Source of the DNA: Ilex aquifolium
Taxonomy: Eukaryota > Streptophyta > Magnoliopsida > Aquifoliales > Aquifoliaceae
Assembly (NCBI GenBank): GCA_951799425.1
Contig: OX637394.1
Coordinates: forward strand, 8,319,501 to 8,383,500
Length of the DNA: 64,000 nucleotides
Direction of reading: 5' to 3'
The translations under genes and the position numbers were made by a program. Below the pieces are notes generated by a model. It searched no databases, was not told the origin of the DNA, and saw only the letters and a list, made by a program, of their open reading frames with translations. Numbering within the stretch: position 1 is the first letter of the stretch; each line of letters starts with the position of its first letter. This document shows positions 35,053 through 47,882 of this stretch, one piece after another.

Positions 35053-37123
35053 TGTGAGACCCGATCATACATTACATGCATATTAGCATAATTTAGTGGG
35101 CTAAATTATCATTATGTGAACATACTAATGGGTCAATTTCAAAATCATTTAAAAACTTGTGGGGTGGTAAGTGTAGTTAAGCCAACACCTTTACAGGTGT
35201 TGGCATGAGAAAAAGATTGGTGTGCCGTGTGTGTGTGTGCATGCAAGCCGTGTGTATGTGTGTGTGTGTGTATAAAGTTTAGGTGTGTGGGTGTGTGTTT
35301 GGGGGACAAAAAAAAAAAACAGTGTGTGTGTGGTGTGTGTTCTGGTTCTTGACTGAACCATGAGAGAGTGAGGAGAGCAACAGGGAAAGGGGAGCAAGAA
35401 AGAAAAAAAAAAAAAAAAAAAAAGTGAAGCCGAGAGTGAGGAGAGCACGAAGAGAAAAAGAAAAAATAATAATAGGTGTGGTTCCTTTGAGTCGAGACCG
35501 AGGAAGGTATGTGCAATTCAATTTAAGCATGTTTATGTGATTAATTTTCATATGTACGTAAATATGTGGCCTATTATGTGTAAATTAGTGGCTATTTTAA
35601 TTTAGTTCAGTGGGCTATCTTGGCATGTTTTAATTAGTAGGCTGTTTTAATTTAAATACATGAGTTGTTTTATGTTAATTTTAATGGGCTGTTTTAATTT
35701 AAGTTTCATGGGCTGATTTTGTTTAATGTCAAAACAAATTTTGTATGGGTGTAATTAAGTGTATTTAGCATGATTAACGGGTTGTTAAGCATGAATTTTA
35801 AATAGGTACATAATGAGTGTGAGAAAATGTGGGAAACGAACACTCGAGATACTTTGAGTAGACTAAGTCGGAACCAAAAATTTATGGGTGTGCAATGGAG
35901 CGTCAAATGGTGCAAATAGGGGCTGTTTTACATTGATTTAATGTATATGTAAATTTAAGTGTAGTGGTCTTAAAAGAAAAGAGCGATAGAGGTTGGAAAA
36001 GGGTGTCGGTAACGCCGAAACCCTAATTTTTAAATGTTATTATCACATGTGTGAATTTTAATCCAAATGACTTTAAATTTGGCATGCAGCATTTTTAAAT
36101 GATGCTTGATGTGATAATATGACTTTCGAATGCAAATGACTATGATATCCGGTGCGAAATGTATGAAATGCCGGAAGTGCGATTTTTAGGATTTGGGGTC
36201 GAAATGTGTGAAAATTGGCCTCTGGTCAATGTGTTTGACCTACTTAATTCTAATTATGATTAATGTGAGTGATTTTGAAGATTTGGAGAGGAAATATGAT
36301 CCCTAAATCTAATGTGCCAATATGTGAGTGGACAGTTACCGGGGCACTTTGGGTTGAATCATCTTGCATGCATTAGTGCATGATTAATTACAAATGTGTT
36401 AGGTGGAACAGGTAGGACAGTTGGTATTGAAACAGATACGAAAACACCGAAGGAGTCCACCGGTAGGTTCGAAGGCTCGTCGTAGTTCGGTACACTTGAG
36501 GTGGGTGTATATCTTTATATGTTTTGGAAATGCTATTATAAGATGATAGTAAATGATAGAACTTAACAGCAAATCTTCAAGATAATGTGCTACATGTTTA
36601 TGTGATTGAATGATGTTATGTGTGTGTGTATTGTGTATTGTGGAATGTGGCGCACTGTTTGAGACAGGGGCGTCGATGCCTGATCATTGGGCGTGCGGTG
36701 GTGTGCTTGCACTGTGGTGTTCCCGAGAGGTTCGGGAGACACGGATCCATGTAGGATCGATTACCCGATGAGGGGTGGTATGGATGTGATGTGGCTTGTG
36801 AATTCTTTGGTATTGGATTGATGTTGTTGTTTGATACGTGTATTTACGTAGAATCTACCTATTTCAGTGTATTACTATCATTTCCATTTCATATATAACA
36901 TGTATACTCACTGAGCGCGTGGTTTAGCTCACACCCCTATAGTTTCTCCTTTTCAGGCACTGTAGAGGAAGATGCAGACCAGTCCACTGTCCAGTCGATT
37001 GAGTCTTTAATAATGTTAGGGTGATATCACCCGGGTTGACTGTCGGTATGACTAATTGTTGGGTTATATATGACAAGAATAAGTAGGGATTACAGATACT
37101 GTACCCCGGGTTGGGGTGTTACA
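35053..37123 (+). repeat. 5' LTR of the LARD-like element
   Basis: 2,071 bp, with TG...CA ends. It contains TG/GT microsatellites (35228-35335), a possible TATA sequence (TATAAAG, 35271-35277) after the first of them, and a poly-A tract at 35403-35423. It encodes no protein; the Ser/His/Phe-rich minus-strand frames are repeat artefacts. Confidence 0.95.
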
Positions 37124-37127
37124 ATTT

Positions 37128-37140
37128 TGGTATCAGAGCA
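37128..37140 (+). other. Primer-binding site (tRNA-iMet)
   Basis: TGGTATCAGAGCA begins four bases after the 5' LTR and is complementary to the 3' end of plant initiator tRNA-Met. Confidence 0.9.
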
Positions 37141-38519
37141 TAGGTTTATAGGTTCTGTAGACAAGTGTGTTTAGGTTGGCAGTGGACAGTTTAGGGTGCC
37201 TATGTATTGTAGAGTTAAACATTTAGATGCTAAAGTTATGTACGTGTATATCTAATAATGTTAATTTAGAATTTTATGGGTGAGGAATGTGGCAGACAAC
37301 GTCAACAGGGGGTGGTGGTTATAAATGTGTATAATGTATTTCAGAGTATATCTGAAATTACGGTGTGGAAGAAAACACGGTAGATTAGATTTATTGAATT
37401 ACGAATGAAAATACAGGTAACTACCTAAGCAGAGAATGTGTGTGGTAAGTTAAGTGGTTTGTTTGTGAGTAGTTTATTACATTGTGGTTGCACATCTTAG
37501 TATGAAAAAAAAAGAAACTTGGAAATTAATGATGGATTACAGAATAATTCTTGACAACTTCAATTTCTGATAATTGAACTTTTAGTGACCGTACAGATTA
37601 ATTCCAATCAATTTGTGAAAGTGTCAAAAGTGAAAAAGTAGTAATAATAACATTATTTGAATAATATTGTTATGAGTATTCCCAAGATCCTATGTTTTTA
37701 AACTCAAAGGAAAATATATGCGATTGAGTATAGGAAGTAATTTATTATGGGATTTTGGTTTGCTGATTTTGGAGTAGAATTTTCGGTTTTCATCCGTCTA
37801 TTTTCCTAAAGTTCTTTATGGTCTTCAAATTTCAGTTCAACTTCATTTTCTTAAAAACATAGTTTGGTTATGATGACATAATTAGCAGGTGAGGCTTGAG
37901 TGGATCAGTAATATCGCTTTGGAAATGGATTATAAATTGGTTGATCTAATAATCATATATGCATATCTAGTGCATAACGCATATATGGAGAATATTTATA
38001 TGAAATTTGTGATGATAAGTAACAGGTAGAGATAACAATAGTGATGTCGATGTTAACTAGTATTTTGAAAGCGGAATAAACGTAAAGATTGAAAGAAAAA
38101 TGCTATATTGTGATGTCTATTCGAGTTGACATTTGATTGTCTAATTATATGATTTTCTTTTCACTTGTACTTGTGTGTAAGATTATAGTTTGTGAGATAT
38201 TCTGGTATGACAGAAGCGTGGTGTTATAGACTGTTGTTATTTAAGTGGTGGATTTAACTTTTCTGTGGTTAACGTGGTGTTATATGTGAGTTGTTTTTCT
38301 ATATTATTGATCATAGTAAGAATATGCTTATGTGGTATTAATATATATGTGAGTTGAATATGAACTTAAAGATGGAAATGTGAATATGTTGCGTAGCGTT
38401 GAGAATAAGTTAGTCTTTATGACTAATGTTGCTTGTTAATAAAAAGTGAGTGTGTGGACTATTGACAGTTAAAGATAATATGATTGTTGAATTACCTCCA
38501 ATGGTAAGTGAATAGTCTA

Positions 38520-39140
38520 TTTGCTAGTGCAACCCTAACGGGGTGATTGTGTGGCCTTAGTGGCAATTGGTGCCTTAGTGGCGGATGCCTTATTGACATA
38601 TAGCCTTAATGGCTAGGTTGTTGTCTGAGTGACGGATATATGATGACGAATTATGTCTTATTGGCGAATTATGCCTTGATGGCAGATATTGTCTTAAAGG
38701 CAAGTGTTTAGCCTTGGTGGCGAGAACGGCCTTAGTGGCGGATGTATATACGTGGATGCCATATATGATGGCTTATGGATGAATATATATCTGGATGTCA
38801 TATATAATAATTTATGGATGTGTTAATGTGAATGCCATATAGAATGGTTAATGAATGTGTAGATATGAAAGCTATCTATGACGGCTAATGTAATTGCCTT
38901 AGTAGAGAGATGACATTGTCTTAACGGCAGATGTATCTATGTATGTGTATATATAATTGATATACACGTATGAATGCCATGTATAATAGCTCATGAACGG
39001 ATATATGTATGTTAAGACCATCTATGATGACTTATGAGTTTTTATCTATCAAATGTTTGATGAGATGATGTTATAATTGAGAAATATAGCCTTGATGACT
39101 TATATATTGCCTTAGTGGCAAGGTGATATCGATTTAATGG
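38520..39140 (+). repeat. GCCTTAGTGGC-type degenerate minisatellite inside the LARD
   Basis: Many variants of GCCTTAGTGGCGGATG and TTATGGATG units with irregular spacing. No stable open frame runs through them. Confidence 0.65.
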
Positions 39141-40480
39141 CAGATGCGAATTTATAAGATTGATATGGATGAATCATGATACCATGACATCCAACCAAAG
39201 ATTGATATGTTTATCCATGAATGAACATCTAATTTTCTTGATCATGAATTTGTTCCTGTGTATGGTAATTTGTAAGGTAAAACAATAAAACATGATTATG
39301 GAAGAATAACTTATGGTGTAATTATATTATGTTATATAGTATGTATTAAGTGGATGATTGAAATCAGTATGGTGGTTGATTATAATCATTATCATAACCA
39401 CTAATGTGGTGATTATGATATAATAAATTTAATAGTGCAGATGAATGAGAATGAATGAATTGGGAATTACGACACTTACTGCTGGAATTGATTTAGTAGT
39501 ATAAATATCTATAATTATGGAAACTCGTGAATAGGTTTTACTAGAACAAAATTGTTATGAAATTGAAGTTATGAAGTTCTAATACAAGTATATACTTGAG
39601 AAATGGAGAGAACTGAAATAAGAATTACATGAGAAGGCAAATGAAATGTTCTGAAGAATAGTTAAATGATTGGTGTCGTATATATAGGTAGACATACCTA
39701 TGTCTTTTGAATTTCATGGTTATGTGCATTGATGCGTGTTGGATTTCTAGATAATCTTAAAATGGATATCTAACTTAAGTAGAAATTGATAATGGGGAAA
39801 AATAAAACCAAGTAGACAATTGAAAGATGAATGTGAGGTTGAAATATATATGGATAAAATGTGTTGAAAGTTTGATTTGCTAGTATGGAAGTACATAATG
39901 GGTATATAAGAAAAGTATATTTGTCAGATCAAATGGAAAGATATTAATACTGGTAATACCGGTTCTATGATTATTTTTTTTATTTTTTATTTTTGGAGTA
40001 TAAAACTCCGCTGCTTTTGTGAAATTTAATTCCACCAAGTTTATCTTGTTATGTTTATGACCTTTCAAAGAAAAAAAAATGTTGTAGAAACATGCTAATG
40101 TGGGGGTTTGGTTGGAGGTACCCCTGGTATCGAAAATTTTACTATGGAATAACGTATCGGGTGTGATGAATATGTAGTTGAGGATTGTTGTCCACATAAC
40201 TAATACACGAAAGTTATGGCTAAAGGTAGTGGAGAAGATAGTTATGTGAACCTAACTTAAGAATGTTGAAAATAGAATTTCCCAAACTAGGAGTATTAAG
40301 GGTGGATAATGAGGTCAATCAGTTTATTTTCAATTGATTACAATGTTAGTTATGAGACCCGAGAATGCACGATAAACATTTTAATATTATGAATTTGAAT
40401 GTTACATAATCTAGTCACAGTCACATATAAGTGTACAAATATGCGAGCTCAATATCCACATTTGTTTGGTGCAGGTAAGT

Positions 40481-40522
40481 AATTTCGAGGACGAAATTTT
40501 TATTAGTGGGGAAGAGTTGTGA
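40481..40522 (+). pseudogene. Relic of Ty3/Gypsy polyprotein C-terminus, with purine tract
   Basis: Fourteen codons read NFEDEIFISGEEL and stop, with the TGA overlapping the start of the 3' LTR. This FEDE-containing ending just before the purine-rich tract (GTGGGGAAGAG, about 40506-40516) is typical of plant Gypsy elements. It is the only coding trace left and places the element in that superfamily. Confidence 0.65.
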
Positions 40523-42588
40523 GACCCGATCATACATTACATGCATATTAGCATAATTTAGTGGGCTAAATTATCATTATGTGAACATACTAATGGGTCA
40601 ATTTCAGAATCATTTAAAAACTTGTGGGGTGGTAAGTGTAGTTAAGCCAACACCTTTACAGGTGTTGGCATGAGAAAAAGATTGGTGTGCCGTGTGTGTG
40701 TGTGCATGCAAGCCGTGTGTATGTGTGTGTGTGTGTATAAAGTTTAGGTGTGTGGGTGTGTGTTTGGGGGACAAAAAAAAAAAACAGTGTGTGTGTGGTG
40801 TGTGTTCTGGTTCTTGACTGAACCATGAGAGAGTGAGGAGAGCAACAGGGAAAGGGGAGCAAGAAAGAAAAAAAAAAAAAAAAAAAAAGTGAAGCCGAGA
40901 GTGAGGAGAGCACGAAGAGAAAAAGAAAAAATAATAATAGGTGTGGTTCCTTTGAGTCGAGACCGAGGAAGGTATGTGCAATTCAATTTAAGCATGTTTA
41001 TGTGATTAATTTTCATATGTACGTAAATATGTGGCCTATTATGTGTAAATTAGTGGCTATTTTAATTTAGTTCAGTGGGCTATCTTGGCATGTTTTAATT
41101 AGTAGGCTGTTTTAATTTAAATACATGAGTTGTTTTATGTTAATTTTAATGGGCTGTTTTAATTTAAGTTTCATGGGCTGATTTTGTTTAATGTCAAAAC
41201 AAATTTTGTATGGGTGTAATTAAGTGTATTTAGCATGATTAACGGGTTGTTAAGCATGAATTTTAAATAGGTACATAATGAGTGTGAGAAAATGTGGGAA
41301 ACGAACACTCGAGATACTTTGAGTAGACTAAGTCGGAACCAAAAATTTATGGGTGTGCAATGGAGCGTCAAATGGTGCAAATAGGGGCTGTTTTACATTG
41401 ATTTAATGTATATGTAAATTTAAGTGTAGTGGTCTTAAAAGAAAAGAGCGATAGAGGTTGGAAAAGGGTGTCGGTAACGCCGAAACCCTAATTTTTAAAT
41501 GTTATTATCACATGTGTGAATTTTAATCCAAATGACTTTAAATTTGGCATGCAGCATTTTTAAATGATGCTTGATGTGATAATATGACTTTCGAATGCAA
41601 ATGACTATGATATCCGGTGCGAAATGTATGAAATGCCGGAAGTGCGATTTTTAGGATTTGGGGTCGAAATGTGTGAAAATTGGCCTCTGGTCAATGTGTT
41701 TGACCTACTTAATTCTAATTATGATTAATGTGAGTGATTTTGAAGATTTGGAGAGGAAATATGATCCCTAAATCTAATGTGCCAATATGTGAGTGGACAG
41801 TTACCGGGGCACTTTGGGTTGAATCATCTTGCATGCATTAGTGCATGATTAATTACAAATGTGTTAGGTGGAACAGGTAGGACAGTTGGTATTGAAACAG
41901 ATACGAAAACACCGAAGGAGTCCACCGGTAGGTTCGAAGGCTCGTCGTAGTTCGGTACACTTGAGGTGGGTGTATATCTTTATATGTTTTGGAAATGCTA
42001 TTATAAGATGATAGTAAATGATAGAACTTAACAGCAAATCTTCAAGATAATGTGCTACATGTTTATGTGATTGAATGATGTTATGTGTGTGTGTATTGTG
42101 TATTGTGGAATGTGGCGCACTGTTTGAGACAGGGGCGTCGATGCCTGATCATTGGGCGTGCGGTGGTGTGCTTGCACTGTGGTGTTCCCGAGAGGTTCGG
42201 GAGACACGGATCCATGTAGGATCGATTACCCGATGAGAGGTGGTATGGATGTGATGTGGCTTGTGAATTCTTTGGTATTAGATTGATGTTGTTGTTTGAT
42301 ACGTGTATTTACGTAGAATCTACCTATTTCAGTGTATTACTATCATTTCCATTTCATATATAACATGTATACTCACTGAGCGCGTGGTTTAGCTCACACC
42401 CCTATAGTTTCTCCTTTTCAGGCACTGTAGAGGAAGATGCAGACCAGTCCACTGTCCAGTCGATTGAGTCTTTAATAATGTTAGGGTGATATCACCCGGG
42501 TTGACTGTCGGTATGACTAATTGTTGGGTTATATATGACAAGAATAAGTAGGGATTACAGATACTGTACCCCGGGTTGGGGTGTTACA
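40518..42588 (+). repeat. 3' LTR of the LARD-like element
   Basis: Same length as the 5' LTR. Differences noticed: TTTCAAAATC versus TTTCAGAATC, GATGAGGGGTGG versus GATGAGAGGTGG, and GGTATTGGATTG versus GGTATTAGATTG. Confidence 0.95.
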
Positions 42589-42593
42589 ATAAT

Positions 42594-43119
42594 ACACCCA
42601 AAAACACATATATAAATTCACCAAAATATACATATAGAGACACTAATACATCAAAACAAACACACTAATACACCAAAAACCTCACACTAATAAACCAAAA
42701 CACACACTAATACACAAAAATGTGCAAAAATATACTACCATACACTAATACAATCTACAACAATTCAGATAGGATAAGTCTCAAATACAAACAAAAACTC
42801 ATGGCTCAAAACTCTTTTTTCTTTGATTCTTCGTCAACCCCACTCCTACCACCCATCCACAACAAGGCATTTCATGGGACTAATCATGTAGATTCCCTTT
42901 GAATCCCAATTTGATTCTCTCTCTCCTCCCCCTCTCTCTAGTTTAGGATTTCGGGTTTGGTATCTTAGCTTTGTGGTGACCCTCAAATTATCACTCATTT
43001 CTCCATGAGATAAATAGTAATATTACTACATCTAATTAAAACAAATTTGAAAAGTAAAAACTCCTAAATTTTAAAGTTTTTCTCACATTAATTTTTTTCC
43101 TCTCTCATATCCATCTATA
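42594..43119. repeat. AC-rich block A, right part, with conserved flank
   Basis: Continuation of the block broken by the LTR element (to about 42760). Then come about 250 bp (CTCATGGCTCAAAACTC and onward) that also follow blocks B (53716) and C (62756). Similarity with those ends near 43010. Confidence 0.8.
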
Positions 43120-43160
43120 CTAGTTGATGCAAACGTGCGTAGAACGTGCACCATTTTGAG
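43120..43160 (-). mobile_element. Possible Helitron 3' terminus
   Basis: On the minus strand, GGTGCACGTTCTACGCACG runs through TTTGCATCAA to CTAG, followed by T. The GCACGT/ACGT..GC stem is imperfect, so this is weaker than the other termini. If real, the element extends right and would carry the NOT1 fragment in its own orientation, as captured fragments often are. Confidence 0.4.
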
Positions 43161-43326
43161 TTATAATTTTATCTTTTAATGTTTTTAAAGTATTTTTAAA
43201 TTTTATTTGGTGAAGATTGGAATTTCCTAGCAAATAACTTTGAATGTGGTTTTGTGCTACTTGTTTCTTTCTGAGATTAGTTGTGTCCGGCACAGAGTTA
43301 CAGGCAGTAATTGACGAATCACACCC

Positions 43327-46300
43327 CTTTAAGTTTGGGGTGGATGGATCTGGTAGCCACATATTGTGGGGAAAAGCACTGAGGATTATATTTCGCATTT
43401 GTATACAGCTTGGAAGAATGACATCACAGAAGCTGAAATGATAATCACAAAGGAAATCCGGGAAATCATGAAGCAGCACTAACAACACCCAGTGTGCCTT
43501 TATACAGAAAATGAACCTGGATACAAACACAAAGAAAAAGAAAAGCGATGTACCATCAGCTGCAACTAACCACGAAGGCAAAGATTAAGATGCCCACCAA
43601 ATAAAAGATGCATACCGGCTCCCCTAGCTCAGCATGCCTAAAAAACGGTTCCCTGAACTGGAACATGTCTACCAGCAGATGTAGAAACCAGCGCCACCCC
43701 TTTTGATGGTTTACTGTGAGCAATTTTGGAATGAAACTTCTGTGACTCACCAGCATAAGCCATGCAAAACTGAAGAAAAACCTACCAAGTCAGTAATGCA
43801 CAATGTGTTTCTAACTTGATAGAAAAAAACAGCTGATTTTAGCACTCATTTCCCCCCAAAAAAAAATCTCCCCACCTCAGATCTTTAATACTGCAGAAAT
43901 GATGGACAGCAACCAATTGTTTCTGATTGGACTCTTTGATGCTTGAATACTTTACACAAAATATAAGTTTTTACTTAACATAGTTTTGACCAAGGCTTCA
44001 AGTTTTATTATTGTTAAACAACCATCTACTCCAAAAACTTATGATGTTAGAGGGTGTAATTTAAATATTTATCCTTCAATGTGCCCCCTTCTCGTGCAAG
44101 TTAGATTTTGGACCTAGCATGTGAAAACTCTATTAATAATCAGGGTGGCGACGAGATTCGAACACAAGACCTCCTGCTCTGATACCATCTTAAACAACCA
44201 ACTATTCCAATTTCCAAAAGCTTAATCAGATGGAGAGGATATAAATTAAATATTTATATTTCAACAATTATCAAAAGGAATAGAAAAAACAATTTTTATC
44301 AGTGTGCCGATCTGAAAACCAATATCGGATACAGTATCAACTATCAAACACAACAGTTCACTGACTTGAAGAAGTATGTGTAATAGCAAATTTTGCACAG
44401 GTAGCCATGCAGAATCATCTTTCAATTCATGAAAGAAAAGAAGCAGCTCTGGCATTGCCGCTAACTATGGGCAAGGTCAACAGTTATTCCAACCAAAATT
44501 CAATTGTGGATTAAAAAACATGTAATGCCGCATCCCACCACATAGCAATGAAGTATTTTTATCATACTGACCTGAATCCAGGAACTTTAGGGGGCTGTAA
44601 GACATGAAATGCATTGGCTAAAGATGTCAGAACCTAAACAAACATAGTTACAATTAGTTACCGACTAAATAAAACAAGGACAACGTAAATGCGTATCCCC
44701 ATACCTGAAAACTTGCACCATCAAACACATGATCCAGGGAAATCAAGTCCAACAGCGGGTGATGAATAATCTGAAATATGGCCTTGGATTAAAAGATGCT
44801 TTCTTCTCCTCCGCATCTCTGAATAAATTTCAGTGTCACTGCCAAAACATGTAGTAATACCATGTATGTCATCAATCTAGGAAAATGACAGTTTACAGGC
44901 AACAAACCAGCAAATTAAAGAACTTTTCAATTGGGACTAAAACCTTGTGCAGAAGAGACAGTTTACTTGATCCTTGGTCTGCATGACAGAACTGGAAAAT
45001 TTTAAGAAGAAAGTCTAGACAATGAAATACATTGTAAGAATTCAAGCAAACCAAATAACATAATCTAGAGGCAAAAACATCTACCTTCACAATGGAGAAG
45101 ACTAGTTTCGCATAAATATCAATAGCAAGGAAAGATAGTGGCTGTAATTGGTGGTGCAATTGGTGAGGGCTGGAACTAATCACCTACGAAGAAAGGCAAT
45201 GTGATACAGAAAGTTCCTGAAACAAAAAGTAAGAGGTGAATTTGAATCTCTTCCTTCCTCAATTTTTGACCGCTATCAGGTAAATTGGAAATCACATTAA
45301 CGCATAACATCAGAGGAGAAAAGCCAACATGAGATGGCTGAAAAAGCGATCTGACATATCATCCCCCCCTTTCAGCAGTCCACTCCGCTGCAACTTTAAG
45401 ACATAGTGGCTACAAGCTGCATCATTTGTGCCACGAAGTTCACATATCCGATACGGCGATACCATCCAGCAAACAGCATGGAAGCCTACAAAAAGAAATC
45501 GATGTAAGAACATGAAAATTTTACTTAGAAATGCAAAGGATTTAGTGGATTCTCCAGTTGATTACTATACAAAATTGCTAAATCCTCCCTGAACCAGTTT
45601 CCTGAAAAAAAATAAGAGAAAAGAAAAAGAAAAAAGAAATACAGACAAGAATATATAGTTTGAGAGAGAATGCTATGGAGGATGAATTATCTACCAAGAT
45701 ATTATATGTTCTCCTCAATAGGTCTAAGATGGGTCTCACCAATCCAAGTTTTACAGTTCCAAAAGTTGAAGCCATTAACCTAGACTACCAATAGAAAATT
45801 GAAGTCCAGAAATCTATAAAAATATGTGTACGTGCTGTTTAAGGCAATAAATATTTGCGCTCCAGATTTTCTAGTACGGATAATGCTAACAAATCAAGGT
45901 CGGTGCATGCTAAGGAATAAAGGTGAATATCCTGCAACCTTTAACAATTGTTCCTCTTCGAGTCTTCGTCTAGTCCTTTCTCTTCCACTCATTGTTTAAT
46001 TTCCATAAATTGGTTTTGATGCCTCTTCAAAACCAACATTGGTTTCATCAGTTTTGCATCCCAAAACTCCAGATCTCTTACATCCTTTTCAGTATCCTTT
46101 CAGGCTTCATTTTAGCACCCAATATTTATCTAGTTGGTGTATCGCAATTCCACAAACTCTTCTGCCATTCAGCATCGATCACCTTCAACACCAAGCAATT
46201 CTTCATATCAATCCAAAAGCCCACAAACTTTCTCCAACCAACTAAACCCAAATTTTACAAATTTTCTATCACTATCGCCAACAACAAAACCAATCGTAGG

Positions 46301-47882
46301 TAGCACTTATTCTAATATTCTAGTGCTACTAAACATCCTATTAGAGCTAAAATAGTGTCTCTCACTCTCTCTACACATCCACCCACATTATTTTTTCAGA
46401 GAGATGATCTAGTGCACCTTATTCATTAAACTAGATGCCAACTTCCTACAGAAAAGATCATTCTTTGAGATAAACCTTTCTGGAAATGATGAAAGGGAAA
46501 AGGTTCTACCTTTTAGGGCACCAAACTAGGAGTTCTTTTTTTTCAAGTTCAAAACAAGTTGTCAGTCACTTGATTTTCATTTCATTACAGCCAAAAGATA
46601 GAGAAAGATAAGGGGGCCAGGAGAGGGGAAGCATGAGTTGTAACTTAGCAACAACACATTGGCATGACCTATTCTCGGTCAAAGTCATACTATCACCTCT
46701 CTGTTAATCACTTCTTAATGGCAAAATTAATTATCTACAACTGGTCCTGTATATGTAAACAGAGAGGACTTCATAGTTAGTAGTTTCTCCTATATGGAAC
46801 GTAAGTGGAAGTCCTAACTGGGATCCAGATTGGCAAGTCTGGACACATCACTGCCAACCAAATTGCTTTAAGAAGACATCAGGCACAAGGACACTGGGAC
46901 TTCAGAGCAGCCCAAAAGCATTACCTAAAACCTTCGTGGTTTGCTTCAATTTATACTGCCAAGCACATATAACACACACATGGTGTCAAGTGTCAACCAG
47001 AGAACAAGTAGAACCAACTTAACTTTCGAGGTAGTGCCACTGAGCAGCACCAAATTAAATTTAAAGCTAGTGTCAGCTACACAACACTGTTCTTGTCCAG
47101 TCTCAAGTTCCCTCATAAGTACCAATACGAAACTAATTCAGACTACAGCTTTAGAATCATGAATGGTATGAAGAAGAATAAGTTTTAAGTGCAACCTGCT
47201 CAAAACCAGCAGGATCTGGTTCAAACAAATCTGCAACATCGTAGTCTTCCCGGCCTGCTAGAGACTGCCCAGTTGCCTATTCCAGCCGAAATTGAATTGT
47301 TAGGATCCACAGAACTCACTAAGGCACCTAATCAAGTATAGAATAGTGGCAATTCTGCTAACCTTCTCGTTTCTAGATTGAGCATTAGTATCCTCCTTGC
47401 CAACAGTTATGCCAGACAAAGCAGCACCACTAGCAGTAGGGTTCCTGGCAATCTCAACCAGCTGCTGTAATGACTCAGGAGAACCAGGTCTTGCCGCAAG
47501 CTGCACGTCTAAAATCATTCAGAGACCAGAGTGGTAAGAGTAAGTGCACTTGCTCACACAATATGAATTAGAATAAACCTTTGCCAATGCATCAACAAGA
47601 TTATGAAGTTCCGATATGGCCCTAGAATTGTTAATCACCAAGGATTGTATGAGGGATATGGAAAATTCACTAGCCGCTTCTGCACAATATTTGCAACCAG
47701 TTAGTTGAGTCAGTCCTACTGTTACTTTCTAAAATCAGGTGTTGATCGTACATACTATTCCTTCCCACATCAAGAAGCTTTGCCATGTGAACATTATACT
47801 CCGCAAGGTTCAGCAATTCACTGCTAATAAGGCCAACAGTGATATCTTTGTCAAACTTCCGACCTTCATCAGAGTAAATCAC
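43327..47882 (-). pseudogene. Fragment of NOT1 (CCR4-NOT scaffold subunit), eleven exons, broken
   Basis: NOT1 is the large scaffold of the CCR4-NOT mRNA deadenylase complex; this covers only an internal to C-terminal part. Exons in gene order: 47756-47882 (ITVGLISSELLNLAEYNVHM), 47579-47679 (ISELHNLVDALAK), 47363-47500 (AARPGSPESLQQLVEIARNP), 47196-47276 (AGREDYDVADLF), about 45309-45485 (ICELRGTNDAAC), 45085-45183 (LSFLAIDIYAKLVFSIVK), 44944-44991 (DQGSSKLSLLHK), 44705-44848 (EEKKASFNPRPYFRLF), 44572-44633 (LTSLANAFHVLQPPKVPGF), 43616-43769 (LVSHRSFIPKLL) and about 43327-43516 ([14 protein letters not shown]). The first four exons are in frame with good splice sites. Exon 5 has an 8-bp frameshifting insertion, exon 8 two frameshifts and a lost AG acceptor, and exon 11 a frameshift. 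Retained introns exclude a processed copy; start and end are abrupt. Whether it is transcribed is unknown. Confidence 0.88.
45486..47195. other. Long intron 4 of the NOT1 fragment
   Basis: About 1.7 kb between exons 4 and 5, much longer than the other introns of this fragment, so it may hold an insertion. Plus-strand frames at 45992-46355 and a minus-strand piece at 45680-45775 (including KLGLVRPILDLLRRTYNIL) are open, but I could not assign them to a family. Confidence 0.45.

Larger units (their letters stand above)
35053..42588 (+). mobile_element. Young non-coding Ty3/Gypsy LTR derivative (LARD-like)
   Basis: Two 2,071-bp LTRs (35053-37123 and 40518-42588), each starting TGTGAGACCC and ending GGGTGTTACA, are flanked by the 5-bp target duplication ATAAT (35048-35052 and 42589-42593). 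A tRNA-iMet primer site follows the 5' LTR and a purine tract precedes the 3' LTR. The 3.4-kb interior has no gag-pol apart from a relic of the Gypsy polyprotein end. By eye I find only three substitutions between the LTRs, so insertion was recent. Mobility must have depended on proteins from an autonomous relative. Orientation is plus. Confidence 0.93.

Noticed and set aside
35145-35551. 123-, 85- and 90-residue minus-strand frames, repeated at 40610-41016
   Set aside because: They lie in the LTR over poly-A, TG and GA tracts and are duplicated only because LTRs come in pairs.
43244-43441. Plus-strand frame of 65 residues
   Set aside because: It is the antisense shadow of the last NOT1-like exon.
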